DNA from: Taxillus chinensis
Taxonomy: Eukaryota > Streptophyta > Magnoliopsida > Santalales > Loranthaceae
DNA: 64,000 nucleotides
Direction: 5' to 3'
NCBI GenBank assembly: GCA_023512835.1
Contig: CM042089.1
Span: 17,658,562 to 17,722,561 of the forward strand
Part shown: piece after piece, positions 9,821 to 20,444 of the stretch
How the letters are laid out: every line of letters starts with the position of its first letter
How positions within the stretch are numbered: position 1 is the stretch's first letter
Made by a program: the position numbers and the translations under genes
Notes under the pieces: model-generated
Told to the model about the DNA's origin: nothing
Seen by the model: the letters and a program-made list of their open reading frames with translations, nothing else
The model's database searches: none

Positions 9821-10940
9821 AATAAAAACTCCCAAACCAGAAAACAAGAGGAAATTATTATTCCTGGAGATTCTAACTTAGTTTAGTTATAGGTTTGAGT
9901 GAACACATTCATTTAATAAGTGTATAATGATACTTCAGGCTTTGACAGCGTTAGATCCTACGAGTATTTAACTTTGGTTTTCTTCGAGTCTTCGTGGGTA
10001 GCAGATTACAAGTTAGTCTAAGTCTAACGGTTCACTCTGTGTTAAGTGAGTCTTCAACCCTTCGAGTCTCCGACCCTTGCTATGACTCTTCAAGTGACTC
10101 TTATACTGAGCATACATAGCCTATGCCTATTGTCTTAGCTACAAGTCTTTGACTCTGTTTCTTCGAGTCACTCGATTTGCTTTGGAGGGCTAAAATGTTC
10201 TTCGACCCTTCTGTTCCTTTGGTCTACGAACTTATGCTGGATCTTCGACCTTGCAAGTCTTCAACTCAGCAAGTCTCCGACTCTCAATGTCTAATGCTTA
10301 GCCTATCGTCGTTGGTTTATTGCAAACTAAGTCTCTATTTCTTCAAGCCTTCGAATCTACGGCTCCGACTCTTCAGCTACGACTTTTCCTTCGAGGTCTA
10401 CGAGTCTCGGTCTTATTTATGAACACACAATTTCTTTAACTTAATTGTCTTCAACTCTTCGAGTCTACGACTTTTAGAGCCTTCAAGTCTCAGTTACAAT
10501 TTCATTTGTCAGTTCATGTACCTCAATGACCTAGACTCTACGACCTTCGACCTTCAAGTCAGTGAGTCTTTTAAAGCTTAGTACTTGATAGTTTCTACAT
10601 GACTTCAACTCTTAGAGCCTTTAAGTCTCAGTTAAAATTTCATTTGTCAGTTCATGTACCTCAATGACCTCGACTCTACGACCTTTAACCTTCAAGTCTG
10701 CGAGTCTTCTAAAGCTTAGTACTTGACAGTTTCTACATGACTTCAACTCTTCGACCCTTCGAGTCTCCAAGTCTCTATGTCAATTGTTAAGGTATCATTG
10801 GGGACTCTTTAGTTCTACATCCATTTTATCTTCGAGTCGTTTGTTATTCCATCACTTTCCAACTGTGACTCTTTGCCTCTTTGAGTTTACAAGTCATTTA
10901 CCTTTAAGCGCAGTGATAGTTAATTTATGACCTTCTTAGT
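9821..10940. repeat. TTCGAGTC/TCTTCGAC motif array region, no gene
   Basis: The stretch is packed with TTCGAGTC, TCTTCGAC, CTACGAGTC and TTCAAGTC. Exact TTCGAGTC occurs at 9983, 10061, 10162, 10458, 10758 and 10831. Related motifs recur at 14600-14700 across the solo LTR. It adjoins the 3' side of the minus-strand PMD-like pseudogene, so it may be an LTR of another family, but I could not identify termini. The 81-codon frame at 10177-10422 is an array by-product. Confidence 0.55.
10476..10751. repeat. Two-copy tandem duplication, period 138 bp
   Basis: The segment starting AGAGCCTTCAAGTCTCAGTT at 10476 repeats at 10614 with few changes, including the TTCATTTGTCAGTTCATGTA core and the AAAGCTTAGTACTTGA end. 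Confidence 0.85.
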
Positions 10941-12248
10941 CAGCCTCACTTACCTCTTTCTCAGCAAGTGCAACCTCCTCAATTGGTGCAGCCATTTCTG
11001 TATCGTGGCATGGTGATGATGTAGGAGCTTTATCCATGATGGGAGATGGTGCCACAATTGCAACAGCTTCCACAGGGTCCTTCCTCACGAGACCCTGTGC
11101 AATCAACTAGGAAATCAATGTTTCCCTGTCTACCATCTACTTCCCGAAGGCAATCCATGCCTTCCTCAAGGCTTCATGGGTCATGTGAGCCTTGGCGTAC
11201 TCAATATAAAAATCTTTGAGCTCAAACTCTCTAAAAGAGCTTAACAGAACAGGTTCTTTGTCCCCAACCTCTGGGGTTACCTGTTCTGGGGTCTGCCCTC
11301 CAGTTGTAGGCTCTCTATCATCTGCAGTATCACTAGGCACTTTGATTGCCTAAGGCTCCTCTAGCAACAGATCAGTTGGGAGTATGGTTTCAATAATTTT
11401 CTCAAGAACCTCTGCAATGTCCTATTGCTGTGAACATAGAGGAGACTCTAGAAGTTTCCGGGACTAGTGCCGGTCGGCGCCAAATTTGGGCTGGGGCCCT
11501 GATGGAATTGGTAGTGTCCTCTGCTAGACTCCTCACACTCAACCCAGGCCTCTTCATTGGCTTGATCTCCAGCTGGCCATCCTCATATATGCTCTTGAAA
11601 ATATACTTGGCCAGCAGTGGCACTGAGCCGCGAGTGTTAAATACAGAGGGATGGAGGTGTCATACGACTCTAGTGAGAATAAGTCTGAAGCCCCTATCGT
11701 TCCGTGACTTCAACATATTGTGTAGTAGTGTTCCCCAATCTATCCTTCTATAGTTGACTACACAATACACCATCTTCATCTATTCATGACTTGCAGAGTC
11801 ATGAGCCGTCTTCTTGCATATTAGGCACTGTCTTACTAATATGACAACCACCAGTGCCTGACCGGAGAACCCGATCTTCAGGGCTCCCCGTCCTTTCTTT
11901 CCTAGGTCTGAGTACCCAAGAGCTTCTTTACACTCATCTCTAGAAAGAATAGGTAGAGGAAGGAAGTTACCAGTAGGTAGTTGTAAAGCATCGCAAAGGG
12001 TTTTGGCAGAAATGTGAATCATAACACCATGAACAGCAGCTACTAGGTTCACTTCCAAATGTTGTCACCGTCTTGTAAAATTCTGAGATATTTTCCACTA
12101 ACACATCACGCATCCCTAAGCACAAAGATTCCATGCCCGACTTATCGAGGCGATTTTCGAAGTCGCCCAACCAACTGACTTTTGCGTCGCCTGTCACTTC
12201 CTAGTCAACAACGAAACCTGGGATGATCTCGCCTAGTCCATCCGCCAT
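10941..12248 (-). pseudogene. PMD-like/plant-transposon-protein pseudogene (third copy)
   Basis: On the minus strand an ATG at 12248 opens MADGLGEIIPGF, then an early TAG. The frame continues SWLGDFENRLDKSGM and ISEFYKTVTT, shifts near 12060, and goes on HGVMIHISAKTLCDALQLPTG...RDECKEALGYSDLG. The DWGTLLHNMLKSR and VPLLAKYIFKSIYEDGQ segments follow to 11402, then a second shift to 11340-11137 and an acidic tail to about 10941. The ISEFYKTV...ITISAKTL pattern aligns by eye with the 3-410 and 44769-45575 proteins. No Ulp1 Cys block is seen. At least three stops and two shifts make it dead. Confidence 0.6.
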
Positions 12249-12578
12249 TGATGAGCTTGGTCCTACCATGAGGTTATAAAAGGAGAAAGAGAAACTCATA
12301 GAGAGAGTTGTTAGGTTCAAACGTGGTCAGAGGTGAGAGACAGACATGAGGGTCAAAAAGAGAGAGAGCAAGTGCTCGGGTTAGGGTTCGAGTATGAAAG
12401 TGATGAACATACCTCTAGGCTTTGTCTCTATTTTTGGATTTTATATGATGTGAGAAAACTTACCGAGGAAGCCACATATGAGATGACAATTTGTCTTCAG
12501 GATCCACATCTTTCTCTGATCTGACCCGACTATTCATCTTCCGGATCCACCCGTTGAAGTACTCAAGCCATAAGTGCA
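12249..12578. other. Upstream flank of the PMD-like pseudogene
   Basis: No convincing gene. It has a GA-rich patch near 12282-12368. The short frame at 12333-12524 has no recognisable feature. Position 12579 starts the 5-bp target duplication of the solo LTR. Confidence 0.4.
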
Positions 12579-13148
12579 TGTCATGTAATGACCCGTGTGT
12601 AACCCGTGTGTAAGGAGTTAACCACAAACACCTTGGATGTTGGTACACAAGTTTAAGGTAAGAGATGAGCCCAAGAGGGGACTTTTGAGAGGTGCATGTG
12701 TCAAGCGATAGCGTACATTTATGCCCTAGGAAGATGTTATGCGTTCTACAGGCGGTTTTATGTTTTGGCTGATCTTGGAGCTCACTTTTGACCTAGTAGA
12801 TGGCCTCAAACAATTGCGTGCAAGAACAAAAAGTTTCTTAGAATGAGGTCCTCTATCTACCACAGAAATTTCAGAGCATTTGGAGCTGCACGTGAATTCA
12901 CCCATTTCACGTGCAAGCATATTTTTGCTTCTCAGGCCTCTACAAGATGCAAGGAGACTTGGGGTAAAGTTTGAGTGCATTTGGACCCCCCCCCCCCGCC
13001 AATTGGGGAATTGGCGTTGCAAATTGGGTAATCATATTTTTGCATGGTTACCTTGGTTTTGTTATTCTAATCATCTTTTTCCAAAGGACTAGATTGGAAT
13101 AGTGAGTATTTTGGTGTGTATGGATGCGGAAAGGTTGTAGCTTGTGTA

Positions 13149-13227
13149 ATCAAAACTACGTCGTTTTGATCTTGGGTTTCACTTAATCAAAACTACGTCG
13201 TTTTGATAATGGGGGGTCTATATAAGG
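13149..13227 (+). promoter_or_regulatory. LTR promoter: paired ACGT palindromes plus TATA box
   Basis: Two 22-bp palindromes with 8-bp arms ATCAAAAC/GTTTTGAT around a TACGTC centre lie at 13149-13170 and 13186-13207. CTATATAAGG follows at 13218-13227, about 60 bp before a GA run. The same order occurs in every Tekay-type LTR of the window. The ACGT core is of the bZIP-site type; binding is inferred. Confidence 0.7.
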
Positions 13228-13285
13228 ATGAGGAGACTCCTTGTTCTAGGGTTAGGGTTTTTTCTTTTCCTTTTCTTTTGGTCGC

Positions 13286-13287
<2 letters not shown>

Positions 13288-13334
<47 letters not shown>

Positions 13335-13346
13335 GAGAGAGAGAGG
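13288..13346 (+). repeat. (GA)n microsatellite in LTR leader
   Basis: A nearly pure GA run just downstream of the TATA box. Counterparts on the opposite strand appear as CT runs at 28838-28864, 36247-36268, 54131-54184 and 60550-60595. Arg/Glu or Ser/Leu repeat frames across it are artefacts. Confidence 0.9.
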
Positions 13347-13841
13347 GGAAGGAAGAGCCTGGGCTTGCCTGGAGCGTCGTGCGTGGGGAAGACAACGTGC
13401 TAGGTGGAAAAGAGCTGGAGGACGTTTTCAAGGTAGATTCTGGATTCTTATATCCCCCCCGATCGTGAGAAAACTTATATCTGTTATATTATTTATATGT
13501 AAATTCATATAGGTGTGACCTCCTATATGAATGTTGGCCTTCAATGGCGATTTTGGTGTTTCTGGTGTTTGTGTGATGCATGAAAAGTGTTTGATAAAAT
13601 GCCTGTATGACATGCCTGCTACATGTTTGATGAAATGCCTATGTGAACTTAGCCGTGTGTATATGCCCATTAAGTGTTTGGTAATATGTCCGTGTGACTG
13701 GACTTGTGGTTTAGTGTATGTATGTATGCTGGATGTTTGCTCTATGGCCCGAATGGTTGGGTTTGTGCGCTTGTGAACGGGTGCACACCAAGTGTTTGGT
13801 TGTATGCTTGAGTGACCATGTGTGTTGTGTGCATTGTGGTA

Positions 13842-13971
13842 ACTTGGCCTGAAGAGGCGGTTAAATCACTTGGCCTGAAGAGGCGGTTAAATCACTTGGC
13901 CTGAAGAGGCGGTTAAATCACTTGGCCCGAAGAGGCGGTTAAATAACTTGGCCTGAAGAGGCGGTTAAATC
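13842..13971 (+). repeat. 26-bp tandem repeat, five copies
   Basis: The unit starts ACTTGGCCTGAAGAGGCGGT and ends TAAATC. Five near-identical units are present, one with CCCG for CCTG. Less regular versions lie in the LTRs at about 25226-25325, 51618-51770, 53513-53640 and 59940-60065. Confidence 0.9.
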
Positions 13972-14503
13972 ACTTGTGGTTAAAGTGTTAGCATTGCGGT
14001 GGAAGATTGTAAATTGTTGATGTGGTTGTTATTATGTCCGTTGAACTTAATGTATCACGACACCGCACTTGTACACATGGCATGTAGCCGCTAGGAACAT
14101 GGGAAGGGTTGGGAGACTTGATCCCTCGACCTCGCCGGGCGTGGTTGCCTCACCCCTCCCCTCGTGTTTGCTTCTTTTCCAAGGGACTTACAGGCGTTAG
14201 GTGGACACACTAAGGTGGAAGACCATCTTCATTTTATTGTTCAGTTCTGTAATGTAATTTTATAATCTATGTAATCCCAAGGGGGGAGGAAATGTAATAA
14301 GAGATTGAATTGTAGTAAAGAACCTGGTTGGTTTGTGAACCTTTGATGTTTGGAATTAAATAAAGGTATGGTTTGTTTGATTTATGGTAATTGTTAGTCT
14401 TGTTTGTGTGGCATCCAGTAATCCAACCCCGTTGCCCCCGTGTGGGTAAAGGGGAGTCACGTACCGGTTTCCTCGGGTTGGAAATCCGGGGCGTGACATG
14501 TCA

Positions 14504-14961
14504 CCACTGTGTCGGTGCATTTTGAATTTTAAGTGCACAGTGACATGCTTACGTGTCATTGAGGCTTGAGTTTGAACATATGTTGAAGTCCAATTCAAAT
14601 TCTTCGATCCATGGGACTATGCTTCTTCGAAGCTGCGCAAGACTGAGTCTTCGACTCTCCGAAGCAGCAATCTTCGAGGCAATAGTTCTTCGATGCCATT
14701 GGTTCTATGGTCGATTTTGGATTTAATGACTGGAATGGATTTCTTTGGACCTTTTCATTACTTAACAACACAAATGTGAAGAATATGATACATCACACAA
14801 AATCAAACATGATGAACAGTGTTGTAAGTTGTAAAAGCATCAAGCATGTGGGTACTTCGATTTTTTTCAACTAAACTACATGGTTTCCATGTATAAAAAC
14901 TATTTTATAAACAATTGCTTTTCCATTCAACTTAAAAATGAATAAGGGCATCATCACATAA
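14504..14961. other. Non-coding flank between solo LTR and copia C
   Basis: No coding signal. At 14600-14700 it has TCTTCGA/CTTCGAAG motifs like the array at 9821-10940, so it is probably the other side of the same older element that the solo LTR entered. Confidence 0.45.
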
Positions 14962-16259
14962 TGTTGGATCAAGCCCTGAATTTGGATGATGTAGATAAAA
15001 CCCTATGTAATTTGATCTGAGACTTTGGTTGTTTGATCTTAAGTTGTTGCAGAAGATGTGATCTTAATCTGGACCTAACATCTTAAATGGAAGAAGTCAA
15101 ATAGATGCGGAGTAAGAATCCTAGTTTACAAGTCGCACGGAGTAAGATATAGTTATCGCGGAGTAAAAGGCTAAGTCTTCCACTCAAGCGGACTAAAGAA
15201 AAGAAGACACGGAGTAAGAAATCCGAGTCTTCTATACATGCAGAGTAAGGAACGACTTGTGCGGAATAAGGACCCGAGTCTTTATTCACACGGAGTAAGG
15301 AAACTAGATACGGAGTAAGGAGTCCGAACTACTCACTCATACGTAATAAGGATGTGCTGATATGGAGTAAGCCATCCATTCCTTTTAACTCATGTGGAGT
15401 AAGGAACTCTCACGGAGTAAGAAAGTGCTGATGCGGAGTAAGCACTCCGACCTTCTCATTCATACAAAGTAAGGAAGCGCTGACACGGAATAAGGATTCC
15501 AGTACTAAATTAATGCGGAGTAAGCAATCACTTACATGGAGCAAGGATCCGAGCTTAGTTAACACGGAGTAAGGATCTGAGCTTAGTTAACACGGAGTAA
15601 GGAACCTTACACTGAATTCGAAAGACGCTGCTTCAACTTATCTCTTCGCATTTAAAGTCATTAGCTCGCTAAGTCCCGATGTAAGACAAACTCGTTGAGA
15701 ACCTAAAGAACCTTACATCTGGATCTCCCGGATATGTGGACACAACTTTAACTAGATTTGAGAACTCACAAAGGCACTTATGCTTTGCAAACCCAAGACC
15801 TTGAGCTCTACATCCGTAGCATTCAAGGCAAAGAGAATTCCGAGGAACAGTCAATGCTGGACATAGTCCGGAAGAACAAGTTCCAAGATTGTCTTTCAAG
15901 GATGTTTCTATAAATATTGCAACACTTGTACATAATAAATGAGAGGAATGAGTAGATCGTTCGTGAGTTGGAAAAAAACGTGTACAAGAGCTCATTGAGA
16001 TCTAAAGAGGCTAGTGTGTGAGTCATTTTGTAAACAGAGTGTAAGAGAGTTTTGCAGTAGATCTAAAGGCTTTTCAAGCTTTAATCTGCTTCTATTTTAC
16101 TGTACTTATCCTTTGATAATAAAACAAAATACTTTCATTATCTAGTTTATCTTCCGCATGGATTCTATCTCTTAACCAGATAAGTGCAGTGCCAAAGAGT
16201 GAGTAAAGAGTTTTCGATAAGAGCCTATTCACCCCCCTCTAGGCTCCGAGGGACCAACA
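14962..16259 (+). mobile_element. Copia 5' LTR (LTR3)
   Basis: It runs from TGTTGGATCAAGCCC to GGGACCAACA with perfect 6-bp inverted termini. The CGGAGTAAG array is at about 15095-15610 and TATAAATATT at 15909-15918. AATAAAACAAAA near 16115 resembles the polyadenylation region of the other copies. Confidence 0.9.
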
Positions 16260-16261
16260 AG

Positions 16262-16273
16262 TGGTATCAAAGC
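16262..16273 (+). other. Primer-binding site of copia C
   Basis: TGGTATCAAAGC, two bases after the LTR, matches the complement of tRNA-iMet with one change (A for G). Confidence 0.85.
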
Positions 16274-16322
16274 AAGTTCTACCTTCTCGAAGTAGAGATC
16301 CTACTCTTTCTCTCTCTCAAAA

Positions 16323-18566
16323 ATGGCCGAAGAAAGAAGCATGTTGTTCAATACTCAACTCAACTCTAGAGGAGCTGAAGAGCCCATACCAAATCAAAAC
16401 AGTAGTGAAAATGTCGATCCACCTCAACCTGCTGCTGCCGCTGCTCCACCACAACGGAGTTCCAGTTTCACTCTAACTAAACTGCCCAAGTTCACACCTG
16501 AGCTTTTCTCCCAGTGGAAAGCTCGCATGAGGATGTTCATGGTCTGTCATGATCATCTCATGTGGCTGTGTCTTCATCAAGAGATACCGATTCCGATGAC
16601 TATCGGAGAACATGGAGTGAGAAGGCCAAAGACTGATGCTAAACTTACCCATGATGAAAGAGCATGGCAGTGTGCTAGTGAAAAGGCTCTGGCATATGTC
16701 ACATCGTCTTTGGACTCCAAAGCTTTCACGGACGTCCAGGGCTGCACAACTGTGAAAGTTGTATGGGATAAGCTGACAATCCTCTATGAGGGAAGTCAGT
16801 CCCAAATGCAGAACATCATCTGTGCTCTCAGGCAGAACTTCGAGAGCTTTAATCACAAACCTGGCGAATCCCTCGAAAGCATCTATCAGAGATTTGGCAA
16901 GCTCATCCTTGAGCTAAAAACTGTCAATGAGCACTACTCTCGATCCCAAATCAATGACAAGTTTTTTCGGTCCTTGCCGGATCGCTACGACTCCAAGTAG
17001 CTCCAGATGCAAGCCGACAAGAACTGGCAGTATATTCCCCTTGAAGAATTATACGGAGAGCTACGGACTCATGAGGTCTGGTTCAAATATTCTGATCGGG
17101 ATGAGAAAATAGCCAGGAAAGAAAAGGGGGTAGCTTTCAAAGCTACAGAGTGCTTCAACATACAACGGAATGATGATACGGAAGAGTCAGAGAACTCTGA
17201 CTCGGATACTGAAGAAGAAATAGCTCTTCTGGTCAAATCCTTCGAGCGATTCCTAAAGAAAAGCAAAAAAAGATTCAGAAGAGGTTCCTTATCATCATCC
17301 AGAAGGAAGGAGCGATCGGAGTGAAGTTCCCAAGAATGCTACAACTGTGGGAAACCCGGTCATTGGGCCAATTGTAAATCCAAATCTAAGATGGCCTAGA
17401 AGAGTGACAAGGTTACTCCCCAATGCTCCACCTCAGACAACAGCAACAACAAGAGGAAGGTGTTCGTCACAAAGTACGTCAGTGGCTCGGAAGAAGAGGA
17501 GGAATCCTCTGATGATGAGCCAACCCCAAAGCCGAACGTCTGCCTCATGGCAAATACTAAGGTACCTTCTATCTCTAAGCTCATGAGTAAATTAGAATCT
17601 CTTACTGCTGAATGTGATCATGAAAAAAATGAGAGACTAATAATTACTCAAATGTACAAAGATATGGAAAGTCAGAATAAACGTCTTGAATTTACTGTTG
17701 CTAGACTTGAAAAAGACATAACTGACTGCAGAAGTAAAGAGGCTTGGTATCATGACTTAAGAGCAGAAAATCATTTGCTAAATACCAACCTAACTAGCCT
17801 AAAAGTTATTTTAAAAAGACTTGAGAATGAACTTGAAAAGGAAAAGGAAATAAATTGTAAGTGGCTAAAATCCGGAGAAATAGCCTCTACCTTTAGGACT
17901 GATCCGGATGACATCCGAGTTAAACCTGGCCTTGGCTCCGAACCATCAACCTCCACACAAGATACTGAGTGTCCTCCGGATTTCGTTCTGAAACTAACCA
18001 ACCTATATCATGTTAGTACATCTAAACCGTTGGATGGTTTCATTTCAGGTGGCACCATAGTCTATGATTATGGAAGTGAGGTTGTTGCGGTTAAAGCCGA
18101 AACTGTAGTACCTAGAAAGAAAGGAAAGGCTAAGGCTGACATATCTAGGGCCAAGAGCACATCACCAAAACGCAAAGGATTAGACCATAGAGATCAGTGT
18201 AGAAAACTTGTAAAATCTAAGAAACCTATATTCCCTGTTAATTCTCCACATCATAGTGTCTGTTCTATCTGTAGAGAAATAGGTCATTATCACTATGAAT
18301 GTTGGAGTTTATCTGATAACTGGCTTTGTAATCAAATTCGTACCAATAAAGATCAGTTCAATAAAAAGGGTTCTTCGAGTAAACCAAAATCTAAATCTCA
18401 AAAGAGTATCTCTCCCAAAAGAACCCAAATAAAAGAAGCAACTGACACTAATAAAGTTAAGTCAACTTGGAAAGCTAAAGTTCCTAACAAAGTAAAATCC
18501 GGAACTGTTGACACTGCTGTTGTTTCTCCTAACTACCCGAGACAAGTTTGGGCACCAAAAGTATAA
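16323..18566 (+). pseudogene. Copia gag of element C
   Basis: ATG at 16323 (MAEERSMLFN) opens a frame readable to TAA 18564-18566, about 748 codons, with three in-frame stops (TAG 16998, TGA 17322, TAG 17397) and no frameshift. The order is: Pro/Ala-rich N-terminus; UBN2-like gag domain (about 50-260); zinc knuckle CYNCGKPGHWANC, one residue short of CX2CX4HX4C; acidic SGSEEEEESSDDEP; probable coiled coil; second knuckle CSICREIGHYHYEC (codons 18261-18302); basic Lys/Ser-rich tail. It is the clearest view of full gag architecture here. Confidence 0.88.
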
Positions 18567-18784
18567 ACTGTTGTCTTGCAGGAGCATCTCTGGAATGCAT
18601 TGCTGGATCACTTGAAGTTAAAGATCAATCAAAGCAAGTGGATCCTCGATAGTGGATCCTCCGGACATATGATGGGTGATCAGTCTCTGCTCGTTGAAGT
18701 TACTGACAAATGAGGCTCATCCATATCATATGGAAACAACAACAAAGGTAAGACTGTGGGGTATGGCACTTTAACCAACAACTG
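18567..18784 (+). pseudogene. Copia protease fragment of element C
   Basis: KINQSKWILDSGSSGHMMGDQSLL carries the DSG active site of the aspartic protease. A TGA follows VTDK, and the coding ends at TLTNN, where the inserted LTR starts at 18785. Confidence 0.8.
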
Positions 18785-20444
18785 TGTCACGCCCCCAAAT
18801 TTCAGGGAACCCGGAACTAGGAACATGACTTCCCCTTGCCCGCACCCGGAAGGCCAAGGGGTTGGTGACTAGCACCAATAGAGACTATACCGCGGGTGCT
18901 GTCTCAATCATGCAACCCTGTATAGTCATACATCAAGGGTAATCCTATACTTTCCCATATATCATCATGCATACAATAAGTCAAATAGTCATACAGACAT
19001 CACATTACAAATAGTACGCAAATACAACTGTCCACGGACCCATGTCCGGGATATCACACAAAACAATACATAATACAATACTGTATCATACATCAGAGTA
19101 GTGACACGTCCTCCTCGAAGAAAGTCCTCTACTAGTCTCGGGTCACACCTGAAAAAGGGAAACAACAAGTAAGGACGAGCGACAAGCTCAGTAGGTGACC
19201 CCAAAACTCCATATCATGTAAATATATAAGTCTATACTATATGCTCAGTGAACTTATGCACCGTATAGTGTACACAAATCATCAGGACTTAGCCTGCAAA
19301 CAAACATCAGGACCCAGCCTGCCCACACAGGACAATTTATCCACGATCCTCCACGAAATCCCAGCTCAGGGCACTCAGCCCTAGCTCCACGAGCTCAATG
19401 GCTCACGAGCTCAATGGATCAACATGATCCTCAACAGGATCTCTACTTAGGGCACTCAACCCTAGCTCCACAAGCCTTAGCCTATCAAGTTAGCCACATA
19501 GCACAACCTGTGCATCACGGTGAGAACCAACAAGTCATGGAGCCCAAGCCCCAAATCCTCAAACTAACATACCAAAACTAGTATGGCATTAAGGTTCCCC
19601 ATACTCTCTTTATAACTGAAGCCAGTCTTCACAAATCGATCCTCATTCCTTGACCAAGGAAGGAGATACTCATAGCAGTTGTTTCTTGAATAAAAAGTCC
19701 CGGTATTGGGTCTCCATATCATAACTAAGATAATTTTATTTTTGGGGATTTTTCTGAGATGTCTAACCCCACTTTCCAAAAATTTACCTCTACGAAAAAC
19801 TGGATTTTTCCGAGATTTTACACTAAATCTCAATTTTCACATTTTGAAGGAGTGAGAATCTAATTTTCTAGTATTTTTCTTTGAATCCGAAAGGGGAGTA
19901 TTTCGTTATTTACATTGTAACTTAAGTATAATTAAATGTGGAGAGACTTAATGGTTATAATGTAAATGGTCCAGTCCAGTGCAATGTAGTTGCACTGCTA
20001 CGGAACATTCTGCGGATTGATGCTGCGGATACAATGCTGCGGAAACACTTCTACGGATTGATGCTGCGGAAACACTGCTGCGGATTGAAGCTGCGGACCA
20101 CTGTTGCTGCCACATTCAGACTACTAATCCGGACTAACTAATCCAGACTACTGATCTGGATTAACTGATCCAGACTACTACGAAGCTGTTGACTATGCCC
20201 AGGGTACTGTTCATTGTCGTTTTTGGCCTGTTATTCGTCTGGAATCAACCCAGTGACCCCCAGACGCTACAAATACACGTTTTACTCAACAAACTACAAT
20301 ATCTACCTCAAAACATGTCCTAAACGCCTCTAAATCGCACGGTAACAACAGAAAGACATACAAATCATATATCCATCTAGATCTAAATCTAGATTTTCAT
20401 GGTTGACTTCTCAACCCTCATGAAATACACAGTTATATAACCAT
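18785..20444 (-). mobile_element. Gypsy-type LTR fragment, diverged
   Basis: It begins TGTCACGCCCCCAAATTTC at an abrupt break in copia protease, like the reversed 3' termini of the Tekay LTRs. It shares their CTTGCCCGCACCCG and AAGGGGTTGGTG blocks and a GCTCAGTAGG segment, in the same order. It ends at 20444, where copia D starts. No TATA/palindrome module or PBS is seen, so it is either truncated by D or holds D inside it. The five bases before it are AACTG. No gene is supported within; it contains a CTRCGGA cluster at 19998-20097. Confidence 0.6.
19998..20097 (+). repeat. CTRCGGA motif cluster
   Basis: Eight copies of CTGCGGA or CTACGGA lie within 100 bp, unevenly spaced and often followed by TTGA or AACAC. 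The style resembles the copia CGGAGTAAG array but in a gypsy-type LTR. Confidence 0.8.

Larger units (their letters stand above)
12584..14498 (+). mobile_element. Tekay-like gypsy solo LTR
   Basis: It begins TGTAATGACCCGTGTG and ends GGGGCGTGACA. It is flanked by TGTCA at 12579-12583 and 14499-14503, a 5-bp target-site duplication. There is no internal region or second LTR, so it is a solo LTR left by LTR-LTR recombination. It contains G-box repeats, two ACGT palindromes, a TATA box, a GA microsatellite and a 26-bp repeat. A poly-C run (about 12987-12997) interrupts its U3. Confidence 0.9.
14962..18784 (+). mobile_element. Copia element C, 5' part (LTR, gag, protease start)
   Basis: The 5' LTR is followed by an iMet primer site, gag and the beginning of protease, then is cut at 18785 by a gypsy-type LTR. 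The 3' part is not in the window. The five bases before it are CATAA, the sequence to look for after its 3' LTR. Confidence 0.85.

Noticed and set aside
9960..10870. tRNA genes suggested by TTCGAGTC
   Set aside because: No matching A box, no acceptor or anticodon stem could be drawn, and the motif repeats without the rest of a tRNA.
13203..13512. Arg/Glu-repeat ORFs, and similar Ser/Leu or Arg/Glu frames at 54033-54273 and 60418-60684
   Set aside because: They are translations of GA/CT microsatellites in LTR leaders.
16262..16273. tRNA-Met-like sequences next to LTRs
   Set aside because: They are 11-12 base primer-binding sites complementary to the tRNA 3' end, not genes.
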